In this document: one piece after another, positions 8,479 through 19,659 of the stretch
Layout: each line of letters starts with the position of its first letter
How positions within the stretch are numbered: position 1 is the stretch's first letter
NCBI RefSeq assembly: GCF_023155745.1
Contig: NZ_JAKNUS010000012.1
Span: 43,745 to 107,744, forward strand
DNA length: 64,000 bases
Reading direction: 5' to 3'
Origin: Microbacterium kunmingense
GTDB taxonomy: Bacteria > Actinomycetota > Actinomycetes > Actinomycetales > Microbacteriaceae
Made by a program: the position numbers and the translations under genes
Notes under the pieces: generated by a model
Database searches by the model: none
What the model saw: the letters and a program-made list of their open reading frames with translations, nothing else
Told to the model about the DNA's origin: nothing

Positions 8479-8826
8479 TCAGCCCGCGGCTGCGAGGGTG
8501 AGCGTGGGCTGCGGTTCAGGCTCGAGCGTGAACAGGCGCGCGTCGAGGTTGAGTCCGCCCGACGAGCTGGCCTCGGCCGCAAGCCGCTGCAGCAGCGGCC
8601 CGTCGATCTTCTCCGCGTCGACGGTGCTGAAGGTGAACCGCAGGGGAATGGCGGGATGCAGCCACAGCGTCGTGCGCCCGGGAGCTTCGTCGTCGGTGTG
8701 ACGCCACGTGATCGTGAACGATTCGTTCCGTCGCAGCTTCGTCGCCGCCAGAACCTTCACATGCGCGAGCATGCGGTCAGGCATCGAGATGGCCTGTGTG
8801 TCGCTGCCGTAGTACAAGTAACCCAT
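8479..8826 (-). CDS. Small conserved actinobacterial protein of the MGYLYYG type (DUF7882-like)
   Basis: 115 residues beginning MGYLYYGSDTQAI. It contains KLRRNESFTITWRH and TLWLHPAIPLRF, which I recognise as hallmarks of a small family common in Microbacteriaceae and in some genomes annotated as related to ATP-dependent DNA ligase. The start at 8826 is fixed by GAAGGAG about six bases upstream; an extended frame to 8877 would skip this site. No membrane segment is seen. The function is unknown. It is divergent from the MarR-like gene. Confidence 0.8.
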   Translation of the reverse strand: MGYLYYGSDTQAISMPDRMLAHVKVLAATKLRRNESFTITWRHTDDEAPGRTTLWLHPAIPLRFTFSTVDAEKIDGPLLQRLAAEASSSGGLNLDARLFTLEPEPQPTLTLAAAG

Positions 8827-9095
8827 GTCCACTCCTTCGCCGGGCGAACCCAGCGGTTGGGATCGAGGTGTCGACACTGGGAGCGAGCCAGCGGCGATAC
8901 GGCCACGCTAACACAATGCTTCACCGATTTAGTTAAATTCGTGTAATACTCAGGAAGTGAACCACGCCGCACGAGCGTGGTAGCAGGATTGAGGCGATCA
9001 CCATCGCACGACAGGCATCCGCTCTGCGCAGAGCGCTCTCGGGGTACGCCGATGCGCGCTCCGCGGCGTTCGCGAAGGCCCGCCGCGACCTCAAC

Positions 9096-9431
9096 ATGGG
9101 TGACGGCGATGCGCGCGCACTGATTTTCATCTGCGAGCGACCGGGCGTACGTGCGGCCGATATCGCCGCCTACCTCGGCATCACCGCGGCCGGCGCCACG
9201 GCGCTGATCGACCGGCTGGTCGAGCGCGGTGTCGCGACCCGTGATTACGACCCCGACGATCGCCGCGTGATCCGGATCAATCCCGCCATCGATCTCTCGG
9301 ATGCCCCGTGGTCATCGCTCTGCCGCTTCGACGACGACTTCGACGACGCCGTCGCGCTGCGCGATGTGGCGCGGATCGAGGAACTGTCGACGCTCCTCGA
9401 CGACCTGACGGCCGCAGTGACCTCGCGCTGA
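9096..9431 (+). CDS. MarR-like winged-helix regulator, probably with a frameshifted or non-standard N-terminus
   Basis: From the first standard start (9096) the protein is 111 residues and contains the winged helix: LIFICERPGVRAADIAAYL, then the recognition helix region GITAAGATALIDRLVERG and the wing RDYDPDDRRVIRI. The same frame continues open upstream to 8961 and encodes a credible first MarR helix (ALRRALSGYADARSA), but has no ATG, GTG or TTG there. A GTG at 8957 with a perfect TAATAC seven bases before it lies in another frame and stops after eight codons. A single +1 shift at 8981 would join the two parts into one MarR protein. Either the gene is broken, the base call is wrong, or initiation is unusual. 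Confidence 0.65.
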   Translation: MGDGDARALIFICERPGVRAADIAAYLGITAAGATALIDRLVERGVATRDYDPDDRRVIRINPAIDLSDAPWSSLCRFDDDFDDAVALRDVARIEELSTLLDDLTAAVTSR

Positions 9432-9450
9432 GTCCCCGCGCTGAGCCGCC

Positions 9451-9801
9451 TCAGGGCTGATCGAGCCCCAGGTACTCCGCCGACTTGCGCTCGAGAAACC
9501 GGCAGAGTCGCGCGACGTAGGTGAGATCCTCGGCGAGGGCGCTGACCTGTTCGGGAGGCATCGACACCGGAGTGTCGCGCGGCTCGAAGCTCACCAGCCA
9601 TCGCGCTGAGCCCGGCTCCTCGGGTCGGATCGCCGTCGTCGTCGACAGCCGCTCGAACTGCACTCCCACGAGCCCGGTGTCAGCACCGTCGGCACCGTCC
9701 TGCGGGATCACGCGGACGGTACCCGCGAAGCCGACGTGATCGCCGGAGGCGAGGAACTCCTCCAGCCACCCCTGGAGGGTGGCGGCGTTGCGGAAGGGCA
9801 T
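9451..9801 (-). CDS. Hypothetical cytoplasmic protein
   Basis: 116 residues, acidic, no signal or membrane segment. It opens with MPFRNAATLQGWLEEFLASGD and has VRVIPQDG, RWLVSFEPRDTP and a C-terminal helix ending in FLERKSAEYLGLDQP. I do not recognise the family. It lies between the MarR-like gene (convergent) and the tRNA cluster. A weak AACGGT box lies six bases before the start, in line with leaderless neighbours. Confidence 0.6.
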   Translation of the reverse strand: MPFRNAATLQGWLEEFLASGDHVGFAGTVRVIPQDGADGADTGLVGVQFERLSTTTAIRPEEPGSARWLVSFEPRDTPVSMPPEQVSALAEDLTYVARLCRFLERKSAEYLGLDQP

Positions 9802-9950
9802 GGGGAAACCGTTCGAGTTGAGGACGCGCTACCTGGATTATGCGCCATATCGCGCCGCCGCGTCGCAGAAGTTCGTCGGCGGCGCAGCCAGACGGCCGAA
9901 TCCTGCGACATCCGCGCGAGTCTGCGACCGAGCGTCCATCGGGGGAGGGG

Positions 9951-9989
9951 GAAAGAAGAAACCCCCGTGTGTAGAAGCCACACGGGGGT
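9951..9989 (-). terminator. Rho-independent terminator of the tRNA operon
   Basis: An 11-bp perfect stem (ACCCCCGTGTG at 9961-9971 with CACACGGGGGT at 9979-9989) is followed, reading the minus strand, by TTTCTTCTTTC. It lies just after tRNA-Phe. Confidence 0.85.
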
Positions 9990-9994
9990 CCCAG

Positions 9995-10067
9995 TGGCTC
10001 CGACGGGCGTCGATCCCGTGACCTCACGATTTTCAGTCGTGCGCTCTACCAACTGAGCTACAGAGCC
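9995..10067 (-). tRNA. tRNA-Phe (GAA)
   Basis: 73 nt, no encoded CCA. Acceptor GGCTCTG pairs with CGGAGCC. The D-loop has GTAGCTCAGTTGGTAGAG, the anticodon loop CTGAAAA reads GAA, and the T-arm is GGGATCGACGCCC. It is the last of three tRNAs transcribed on the minus strand. Confidence 0.93.
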
Positions 10068-10147
10068 GCGCGGCATCCGTATCGCGAACGACGCGATGCC
10101 ACGTCCTAGACGAAAGGCCCTCTCGAAAGAAGGCCCGCCGCTTGGAG

Positions 10148-10221
10148 CGACCCTGACGGGACTTGAACCCGCGACCTCCGCCGTGACAGGGCGGCACGCT
10201 AACCAACTGCGCTACAGGGCC
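10148..10221 (-). tRNA. tRNA-Asp (GTC)
   Basis: 74 nt. Acceptor GGCCCTG pairs with CAGGGTC and the discriminator is G as expected for Asp. The anticodon loop CTGTCAC reads GTC and the T-arm is GCGGGTTCAAGTCCCGT. Middle gene of the Glu-Asp-Phe set. Confidence 0.94.
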
Positions 10222-10248
10222 ATGCTTATTCAATTGTGCCTTACGGAG

Positions 10249-10321
10249 TGACCCCAACGGGATTCGAACCCGTGCTACCGCCGTGAAAGGGCGGCGTCCT
10301 AGGCCGCTAAACGATGGGGCC
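10249..10321 (-). tRNA. tRNA-Glu (TTC)
   Basis: 73 nt. Acceptor GGCCCCA pairs with TGGGGTC. The D-arm contains TCGTTTAGCGGCCTAGGAC, the anticodon loop CTTTCAC reads TTC, and the T-arm is ACGGGTTCGAATCCCGT. First tRNA of the cluster; the promoter should lie just right of 10321. Confidence 0.94.
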
Positions 10322-10505
10322 GGATGAACGAACCCGGAGGCTCACTCGCCGACGCCCAAGCATACGCAATCCCCGGCGCTTGCGCCAATCGAGCCGTCGG
10401 ATGCCGGCGAGACCCGCGCGTCGCACGCGTCACGGTGGCGTTCGCGGGCGACACTGAGCCGAACGGTCGCACCGGAATCGACGAGGTCGGTTCCGGTGAT
10501 CACCG

Positions 10506-10533
10506 TTGCGATTGTGACTGATGTTGCTAATGT
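10506..10533 (+). promoter_or_regulatory. Possible promoter of the M23 peptidase gene
   Basis: TTGCGA (10506-10511) and TAATGT (10528-10533) are separated by 16 nt, about 40 bases before the start codon. Local AT content is higher than in the surroundings. The rest of 10322-10505 shows nothing else I can name. Confidence 0.4.
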
Positions 10534-10574
10534 GATGCACGTCTACTTCTGCCTGTGTGCGAAGGAGAGGGCCT

Positions 10575-11984
10575 GTGGACTCCGACGCGATGCATGACGA
10601 CTGCGGCTGCGCGCCCACCGCGCGCGAGAAGGCCATGCTCTGGCCCGACCTCAGCCGTCGCGGTCTGCTCGGCCTCGGCATCGTCGGCCTCGCCGCCGCG
10701 AGCGCCCTCGCTGGCCCCGCTCTGGCGCCGGCCTTCGCCGTCGTCGACTATCCGACGTGGGACGACGTCGAGCGCGCCAAGCAGAACGAGGGCGCGAAGG
10801 CCGCCGAGATCACCCGCATCGAGGGGCTCATCGCCGGTCTCGCTGCGGATGTCGCCGCGAAGCAGGCAGAAGCGGTGCGGGCGGGCGACGAGTACTACGA
10901 GGCGCAGCAGGCCTTCTTCGAGGCCGCGTACCGCGCCGATGAGCTGCAGCGGCAGGCGGACGAGCAGGCCGAAAAGGCCACGGATGCCGCCAACAAGGCC
11001 GGACGCGTGGCTGCCGAGCTGTATCGGAACGGCGGTGACGACACCTCGCTCGAGCTGTTCTTCGCCGGGTCGGCGGCCACCGCCGACGATCTCCTGGCGC
11101 GCCTGGGCACCATGGACAAGCTTGTCGAGCGCAACCGCGGGGTCTACGCCGAAGCGATCACCGCCCGCGATTCGGCGCAGAGCCTGAGCGACCAGGCCGC
11201 CGTTCAGCGCGCCGAGCGCGACCGCCTGCAGAAGGAGGCGGAGCAGAAGATGGTTGCCGCCCAGGAGGCGGCCGCCGCGGCGGAGGCGGCCCTCGCCGCG
11301 CAGCAGACGCACCGCGTCGAGCTCGAGGCCCAGCTCGCGGCCCTTCGTGACACGACCGCTAAGACGATCGCCGACTACCAGGCCGGCGTCGAGGCCCGTC
11401 GCAAGGCCGAAGAAGAGCGCCGACGCCGCGAGGAGGAAGAAGCCCGCGCCCGCGCGGCCGAGGCCGCCCGCCTCGCTGAGGAGGAGCGCAAGCGTCGCGA
11501 AGCCCAGCAGAACAGCGGCGGTGGCGGTGGTGGTGGCGGCGGCGGCGGTGGAAGCGGTGGCGGAGTCGTCGGCACAGGGTGGGCACGTCCGGCGTCTGGG
11601 TGGCGCTCGTCGGGGTACGGCGCGCGAGCGTCGCAATGCGGCCCGCAAGGATGCTCCAGTTCCTTCCACTACGGTGTTGACCTCGCTGCTGGTTGCGGCT
11701 CGGGAATTTTTGCCGCGTCGGCAGGTCGGGTGACCTACGCGGGGTGGAACGGTGGCTACGGAAACTTCATCCGCATTGATCACGGCGGCGGGATCGCGAC
11801 CGGGTATGCGCACCTGAACTCGATCTATGTGGGCTACGGCCAAGGGGTCAGCGCCGGGCAGCTCATCGGGGCCGAGGGTAACAGTGGGCGTTCGTTCGGC
11901 TGCCATTTGCATTTCGAGTGCTATGTCAACGGCGCTACCGTGAACCCGATCGACTTCATGGCCGCCCGAGGTGTCAGCGTCTGA
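10575..11984 (+). CDS. Secreted coiled-coil M23 family peptidase (cell-wall hydrolase, EnvC/NlpD type)
   Basis: 469 residues. A twin-arginine-like signal (LSRRGLLGLGIVGLAAAS) precedes a cleavable region ending near APAFA. Two long Ala/Glu/Lys-rich coiled coils follow (about residues 65-155 and 190-310). A glycine linker leads to an M23 domain with HYGVDLAAGCG (zinc His and Asp) and the HLHFE motif. Such proteins cut peptidoglycan cross-bridges or activate amidases at division. The start GTG is supported by AAGGAGAGG seven bases upstream. The M23 part uses noticeably less GC-biased codons than the coiled coil, which hints at a different history for the domain. Confidence 0.88.
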   Translation: MDSDAMHDDCGCAPTAREKAMLWPDLSRRGLLGLGIVGLAAASALAGPALAPAFAVVDYPTWDDVERAKQNEGAKAAEITRIEGLIAGLAADVAAKQAEAVRAGDEYYEAQQAFFEAAYRADELQRQADEQAEKATDAANKAGRVAAELYRNGGDDTSLELFFAGSAATADDLLARLGTMDKLVERNRGVYAEAITARDSAQSLSDQAAVQRAERDRLQKEAEQKMVAAQEAAAAAEAALAAQQTHRVELEAQLAALRDTTAKTIADYQAGVEARRKAEEERRRREEEEARARAAEAARLAEEERKRREAQQNSGGGGGGGGGGGGSGGGVVGTGWARPASGWRSSGYGARASQCGPQGCSSSFHYGVDLAAGCGSGIFAASAGRVTYAGWNGGYGNFIRIDHGGGIATGYAHLNSIYVGYGQGVSAGQLIGAEGNSGRSFGCHLHFECYVNGATVNPIDFMAARGVSV

Positions 11985-11997
11985 CACACCCCGGGCG
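11963..11997 (+). terminator. Hairpin over the stop codon of the M23 peptidase gene
   Basis: GCCCGAGGTGTCA and TGACACACCCCGGGC can pair around GCGTC, with the stop codon in the 3' arm. GCCGTTGTTGCT follows, a weak T-containing tail. A factor-independent or assisted terminator is plausible. Confidence 0.5.
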
Positions 11998-12011
11998 CCG
12001 TTGTTGCTCGA

Positions 12012-13343
12012 TCAATCAAGTGCCGCCCGCACCTCCTCAGCGATGCGCCGGGCGTCCCTGATGTCTGTGTCATCAGCGGCGCGCTCGTCGATCGCGCGCA
12101 GCGTGCGTGCGAACTCGGCTCGCAAAACCTCGCGCTGGCCGTCATCGACGGTGCGGCGGCCGACCTCGCCGTAGGCGCGGAGCAACCGGCCGGCGACGAG
12201 CGGGTCGCCGGAGCCGTAGTGACGGACACGGCCGAGGCTCAGTGCGACGAGCGATGCGAAAGAGGCGTGCGCGGGAATGAGGCGCGCGACACCTGTGTCA
12301 TCCGTGAACGATGCCGGCAGCGGGCCCTGCGCGGCGATGTCGGCGAGGAGGTCGGCCAGGTGCCCCACTGCGTACTCGGCCGTCGTCGGGTCGTTGACGC
12401 CGGGGGAGAGGGCCTTCATCGCGATGTCGGTGATCTGCCGGATCCCGAAACTCACATCCTGCGCCGGGGTGGGTTCGTACGCCAGGCTGAACTGTGCGCG
12501 CAGGGCGCTGTCGAGACCGGCGTCTGCGCGCGTGGGTGCGCCGGAGCGGGACCACCATCGCAGCAGCGGCGCGCCGGTCACCACACTCGTGCCCGTCGGT
12601 GAAATCTCCTCGACCACGACGTCGTGTTCGCGGGCGATGTCCAAGAGCCTCGACCGGTTCACCTCGGTGAGGAACCCCGACGACTCCGCGCGCACCTCTC
12701 GTGCCTCCTGCGGCGCCCGAGGGGCGACAGGGGCCGGACGCCCCGGCGCAGCATCCCACACCATCGCGATCGTGCGAGACGCTTCGCGGTGGGCGTCGCG
12801 CATCATCGTCTCCAGGCGGAGCTGCCGCGCCAGGTGCCCGAGGAAGAAGGTCAGCATCACCACGCTGGTGAGCGTCAGGACGGATGCCACGGTGACCGCG
12901 ATCCGCGGGACGAAGGCGCCCGCATCCTCGGTGGCGTCCTCCATCGTGCGCAGCACCGTCAGGGCGTAGGCGAACGTGCCGATGAAGATCGCGAGGGTCG
13001 CGTGCACCATCCGGTCGGCGGCGAACATCCGCAGCAGCCGCGGCGAGCCCTGGCTGCTTGCCAGCTGCAGGGCGACGACGGTCAACGAGAACGTCAACGA
13101 CGTGACGGTGATGACCGATCCTGCGATCGCCGAGAGCACCGCCCGTGCCGCCTCGACGCCGCCTCCGAACAGCAGGGCGGCGAAGGTGGCGGGCAGGTTC
13201 TGATCGATCGCCCGGTCGACCTGGGGGAACACGACGCCGAGAATGACGGCGACCACCGTCGCGGCGAGCGGGATCGGCCACAGCCGTGAGGCGATGGCCT
13301 CGGAGAGCGCGGCGGCGCGGGGCCCGTATCCGTTCCGCGCCAC
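12012..13343 (-). CDS. DUF2254 family membrane protein
   Basis: About 443 residues. Four hydrophobic segments occupy the first half (for example PIPLAATVVAVILGVVFPQV and FAALLFGGGVEAARAVLSAI), with ITVTSLTFSLTVVALQLASSQ and SPRLLRMFAADR typical of DUF2254. The second half is soluble and contains FGIRQITDIAMKALSPGVNDPTTA, another family hallmark. The role is unknown; it is an integral membrane protein. GTG at 13343 is chosen because GGAG lies five bases upstream and the start clears the ppa stop. ATG at 13388 would overlap ppa by 32 bases. Confidence 0.8.
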   Translation of the reverse strand: MARNGYGPRAAALSEAIASRLWPIPLAATVVAVILGVVFPQVDRAIDQNLPATFAALLFGGGVEAARAVLSAIAGSVITVTSLTFSLTVVALQLASSQGSPRLLRMFAADRMVHATLAIFIGTFAYALTVLRTMEDATEDAGAFVPRIAVTVASVLTLTSVVMLTFFLGHLARQLRLETMMRDAHREASRTIAMVWDAAPGRPAPVAPRAPQEAREVRAESSGFLTEVNRSRLLDIAREHDVVVEEISPTGTSVVTGAPLLRWWSRSGAPTRADAGLDSALRAQFSLAYEPTPAQDVSFGIRQITDIAMKALSPGVNDPTTAEYAVGHLADLLADIAAQGPLPASFTDDTGVARLIPAHASFASLVALSLGRVRHYGSGDPLVAGRLLRAYGEVGRRTVDDGQREVLRAEFARTLRAIDERAADDTDIRDARRIAEEVRAALD

Positions 13344-13356
13344 CGTCGCTCCGACC

Positions 13357-13893
13357 TCAGTCCAGCGTGTTCGGGGCTTCGCCCTCACCCTGGGTGCGGG
13401 TTTCGCCCTCGTGCTCCTCGAAGCGGGTGAAGGCCTCGCTCACGAGTCGCTCGGCCTCGGCGGCGTCGGCCCACTGGTCGACCTTGACCCATTTGCCGGC
13501 CTCGAGGTCCTTGTAGTGCTCGAAGAAGTGGCCGATCTCGTTCTTGATGTGCTCGGGGATGTCGGCGACGTCCTGGATGTGCGACCAGCGCGGGTCCTTC
13601 GCCAGCACCGCGACCACCTTGTCGTCGCCGCCGGCCTCGTCGACCATCTTCAGCACGCCCACCGGGCGGACCTTCGCCAGGATGCCGGGCATGAGGTCCT
13701 GGTCGAGGAGCACGAGCACGTCGAGCGGGTCGCCGTCTTCGCCGAGGGTGTTCTCGAAGAACCCGTAGTTGGTCGGGTACCCCATGGGGGTGAAGAGGAT
13801 GCGGTCGAGGAAGACCCGTCCGGTGCCGTGGTCGACCTCGTACTTGATGTTGCTGTTGCGCGGGATCTCGATGACGGCGTCGTATGCGCCCAT
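13357..13893 (-). CDS. ppa: Inorganic pyrophosphatase, family I
   Basis: 178 residues, the usual size for a bacterial enzyme plus a short acidic tail. It has [13 protein letters not shown], the signature [10 protein letters not shown] with the metal-binding aspartates, and KDPRW and EHYKDLE further on. It hydrolyses pyrophosphate to phosphate in the cytoplasm with Mg2+ and so drives biosynthetic reactions. GAAGGAGCACAGGC gives a clear ribosome site before the start. It is upstream of DUF2254 on the same strand with a 13-base gap. Confidence 0.96.
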   Translation of the reverse strand: MGAYDAVIEIPRNSNIKYEVDHGTGRVFLDRILFTPMGYPTNYGFFENTLGEDGDPLDVLVLLDQDLMPGILAKVRPVGVLKMVDEAGGDDKVVAVLAKDPRWSHIQDVADIPEHIKNEIGHFFEHYKDLEAGKWVKVDQWADAAEAERLVSEAFTRFEEHEGETRTQGEGEAPNTLD

Positions 13894-13955
13894 GCCTGTG
13901 CTCCTTCAGAACGGTGGGTGGCCGGCGACCAGCCTAGTCGCGGCGCCCTCCGGCC

Positions 13956-14150
13956 TCAGGATCGTCGCAGCTGGACGACGGACACCACGGCGATCGCGAG
14001 GCCGGCGATGATCATCGCCCAGCCCAGCACCGGGCCCCCGTTGGTGAGCAGCGCCGCGACGCCCGCGGCCGCCAGGAGCAGCGACGTGACGAGGCCGATA
14101 ATCATGTACAGCCGGTAGCGGGTGCGACCCATCTCGGATTCGGATTCCAT
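13956..14150 (-). CDS. Small two-helix membrane protein
   Basis: 64 residues: charged N-terminus MESESEMGRTRYR, two hydrophobic segments (about residues 14-36 and 40-59) and a basic end QLRRS. No family recognised. TACGGT lies six bases before the ATG, matching the leaderless pattern of nearby genes. It is divergent from tilS and downstream of nothing obvious. Confidence 0.65.
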   Translation of the reverse strand: MESESEMGRTRYRLYMIIGLVTSLLLAAAGVAALLTNGGPVLGWAMIIAGLAIAVVSVVQLRRS

Positions 14151-14220
14151 GGCCACACCGTAGGGCCGGGACTGCGTGCTGTCGATGGTCGCCACGCCGG
14201 TGGTCGGTAGCGTGGGGAGC

Positions 14221-15213
14221 GTGACGCACCGACCCCCGCTCGACCCGGCTGTGGCCGCGGTGCGCCTGGCGGTGCGCGGGGGCCTCGGCTCGGTGCCCGA
14301 CGGGGCCTCGGTCATCGTCGGGCTGTCGGGCGGCGCCGACTCGCTCGCCCTGACCGCCGCGGCGGTGTTCGAGGCCTCGCGTCGCGCGATCGAGGTGGTC
14401 GCGGTCACGGTCGATCACGGTCTCCAGGACGGTTCGGCGGATGCCGCTGACGCCGCCCGCCGTGCCGCGTCGGCCCTGGGCGCCGCGGCCCGCGTGACGC
14501 GGGTCGAGGTCGACGGTACGGGTGGCCCGGAGGCAGCGGCGCGCGATGCGCGCTACCGGGCGCTGCGCGACGCGGCGCGGGCCGAGGGGGCGGCGGCCGT
14601 CCTCACCGGGCACACCCTCGACGATCAGGCCGAGACGGTGCTGCTCGGCCTCGCCCGCGGATCGGGCGCGGCGAGCCTGCAGGGCATGGCCGCGGCATCC
14701 GATCTGGACGGGGTGCCGCTTCTCAGGCCGCTCTTGGGTGTGCGGCGCGAGACCACCCGGGCGGCGTGCCTGGCGCTGGGGTTGACGCCGTGGGACGACC
14801 CGCACAACGCCGATCCGCGCTTCACCCGGGTGCGGGTGCGCGAGCGGGTGCTGCCGGTGATGGAGGCCGAGCTCGGCCCGGGCATCGCCGAGGCGCTGGC
14901 GCGCACGGCCGAGCAGCTGCGGGAGGACGCCGCCGCGTTCGAGGAGATGATCGACGAGACGATCGAGGACATCGTCGAGCATGCCGAGGCGGGCATCGCC
15001 GTCTCGGTCGCAGCGCTCGCCGCCAACCCGCCGGCGCTTCGGCATCGGATCATCCGTCACGTGGTGGCGGCCGAGTTCGGCGAGAGCCTGACCCGCGCGC
15101 AGACGCTCGAGGTGGCGCGCCTCGTCACGGCGTGGTCGGGGCAGGGCCCGATCGACCTTCCCGCGTGCCGCGCCGCGCGCGTCGGCGGCCGCGTGGTCTT
15201 CACCGCACGCTGA
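14221..15213 (+). CDS. tilS: tRNA(Ile)-lysidine synthase
   Basis: 330 residues. The PP-loop ATP-binding motif GLSGGADSLAL is near residues 34-44, followed by AVTVDHGLQDGS and a GHTLDDQAETVLLGLARGSG segment, all characteristic of TilS. It modifies C34 of tRNA-Ile(CAU) to lysidine so that AUA is read correctly. GTG at 14221 has TAGCGT seven bases upstream, indicating a leaderless mRNA. The tilS-hpt-ftsH order that follows is conserved in actinobacteria. Confidence 0.93.
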   Translation: MTHRPPLDPAVAAVRLAVRGGLGSVPDGASVIVGLSGGADSLALTAAAVFEASRRAIEVVAVTVDHGLQDGSADAADAARRAASALGAAARVTRVEVDGTGGPEAAARDARYRALRDAARAEGAAAVLTGHTLDDQAETVLLGLARGSGAASLQGMAAASDLDGVPLLRPLLGVRRETTRAACLALGLTPWDDPHNADPRFTRVRVRERVLPVMEAELGPGIAEALARTAEQLREDAAAFEEMIDETIEDIVEHAEAGIAVSVAALAANPPALRHRIIRHVVAAEFGESLTRAQTLEVARLVTAWSGQGPIDLPACRAARVGGRVVFTAR

Positions 15214-15474
15214 CCGCCAGGCGACGTTTGGCGTACCGCCGTTCGCGCCTCAGGAGATGCGATCCCTGGCCACCGAGGTCGCCGCTTTCGCGACATCGAT
15301 CCCCGCGCGCCCGCGATGGGCCGAACCGGGGGAGGTTGAAGAAGCCCATCCGCATAACTCCGCAGATTCGAGCGGCGGGTCGCCGGAACCGCCCCGGGCG
15401 GAGCGCCGCGCTTGAGGTTTGAGGAGTTGTGCAGCCGCTCGGCGGGCGACACGCGGCGCCGTAAGCTGGTCGGC

Positions 15475-16026
<552 letters not shown>

Positions 16027-16171
16027 CGCGGCGGGCTGACCGGCGTCGATTCCGCCCACGACGAACGCACAGGCCGGGCATAGAGAGCCCGCGATACCCT
16101 GAATCCACCGTTGCCGCGGCTCCCGCTACGCCCACGGCTCGTCGAGGAAGGGATCGGGCCCCGCCCGCACC

Positions 16172-18178
<2,007 letters not shown>

Positions 18179-18187
18179 GCTCGGCCT

Positions 18188-18796
18188 GTGGCCGTTGATC
18201 GAGAGCGCGTCGCCGCGCTCGTGACCGAGATCCTCTCCGCGATCGGAGAGGATCCCGATCGTCCGGGGCTGAAACTCACGCCGCAGCGCGTCGCCGACGC
18301 CTACGCCGAGTTCTTCTCCGGCGTCGGGGAAGACCCCGCCGAGCCGCTGTCGCACACCATCTCGGTCAGCCGCGGCCCCGCACCCGACACGCTTCCCTCC
18401 GGCGCGGTCATGCTCCGCGACATCCACTTCCGCTCCGTCTGCGAGCACCACCTCCTGCTCTTCCGCGGCAAGGCCCACATCGCCTACCTGCCGGGTGAGC
18501 AGGTGGTCGGCCTCGGCGCCCTGCCGAAGGTCGTCGACATCCTCGCCTCGCGGCCTCAGGTGCAGGAGCGCCTGGGCGAGCAGATCGCCGACACGATCTG
18601 GGATGCCCTGGACACCCGAGGCGTGCTGGTCGTGCTCGAGGCCACCCACGGCTGCGTCACCTTCCGCGGTGAGCGTCAGCGGGACGCCTCGACGGTGACG
18701 ATCGCCGCTCGCGGCGACTTCACCGACCCCGCCTCGCGCACCGAGCTCATGCTCCTCATGGGGGCACCTCGTGGATCGGAGGCACGGGGCGAATGA
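18188..18796 (+). CDS. folE: GTP cyclohydrolase I
   Basis: 202 residues. Zinc ligands are visible in SVCEHHLLLF and in THGCV, and the family segment LPGEQVVGLGALPKVVDILASRPQ is split around the active site. It converts GTP to dihydroneopterin triphosphate, the first step of folate synthesis. GTG at 18188 has TAGGCT six bases upstream that includes the ftsH stop codon. It starts the folE-folP-folB-folK-DUF3180 run, with an ATGA overlap to folP. Confidence 0.96.
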   Translation: MAVDRERVAALVTEILSAIGEDPDRPGLKLTPQRVADAYAEFFSGVGEDPAEPLSHTISVSRGPAPDTLPSGAVMLRDIHFRSVCEHHLLLFRGKAHIAYLPGEQVVGLGALPKVVDILASRPQVQERLGEQIADTIWDALDTRGVLVVLEATHGCVTFRGERQRDASTVTIAARGDFTDPASRTELMLLMGAPRGSEARGE

Positions 18797-19659
18797 CCGT
18801 CGTGATGGGCATCGTCAACGTCACACCGGACTCCTTCAGCGACGGCGGGAGGTTCTTCGCGCAGGACGCCGCGATCGCGCACGGCCTCGCCCTCCGTGCC
18901 GCCGGCGCCGACCTCCTCGACATCGGGGGCGAGTCGACCCGCCCCGGCGCCGAACGGGTCGCTCCCTCGGTGGAGCAGGAGCGTGTGCTCCCCGTCATCC
19001 GCGCGCTCGCCGCCGAAGGCGCGGCGGTGAGCATCGACACCATGAACGCCGCCACCGCCGCCGCGGCCGTGGCGGCCGGGGCCACGATCGTCAACGACGT
19101 CTCGGGGGGCCTCGCCGACCCCGGCATGCTCACGGCCGTCGCCGGTACGGGAGCGGAATTCGTCGTGGGCCATTGGCGCGGGCCGTCGAGCGACATGTAC
19201 GCCCGCGCGGAGTACGGCGACGTGATCCGCGAGGTGGTCACCGAGCTCTCGGGGCGCCTGGAAGCGGCCGCGGTCGCCGGCATCGCGCCGTCCCGCGTCA
19301 TCCTCGATCCGGGGATCGGGTTCGGGAAGCGCGGCGATCAGAACTGGTCGGTGCTTCGCGGACTCCCGCGCATCCTCGGCATCGGCCCGCGGGTGCTCGT
19401 TGGCACCAGCCGCAAGCGGTTCCTCGCCGAGACGCTTCTTCCCACCGTCCTCGGCGCCCAGAGGGGGACGCAGCCGCCGACGCTCGACGACGTGTCGGAA
19501 GAGCGCCGTGATCTCGCAACCGCCGTCACGAGTGCGCTCGCAGCACGCGAGGGCGTCTGGGGCGTGCGCGTGCACGACGTCGGTGCCACCCGCGATGCCC
19601 TGCGGATCGCTCAGGCCTGGGAGGGAGACCGCCGGTGGACGGCGACACCATCACGCTGA
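18793..19659 (+). CDS. folP: Dihydropteroate synthase
   Basis: 288 residues, complete TIM-barrel length. Motifs are GIVNVTPDSFSDGG near the start, IGGESTRPGA, SIDTMNA and ILDPGIGFGKRGDQNW. It joins p-aminobenzoate to the pterin diphosphate and is the sulfonamide target. ATG overlaps the folE stop by 4 nt and its own end overlaps folB by 25 nt, so the block is translationally coupled. Confidence 0.96.
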   Translation: MTVVMGIVNVTPDSFSDGGRFFAQDAAIAHGLALRAAGADLLDIGGESTRPGAERVAPSVEQERVLPVIRALAAEGAAVSIDTMNAATAAAAVAAGATIVNDVSGGLADPGMLTAVAGTGAEFVVGHWRGPSSDMYARAEYGDVIREVVTELSGRLEAAAVAGIAPSRVILDPGIGFGKRGDQNWSVLRGLPRILGIGPRVLVGTSRKRFLAETLLPTVLGAQRGTQPPTLDDVSEERRDLATAVTSALAAREGVWGVRVHDVGATRDALRIAQAWEGDRRWTATPSR

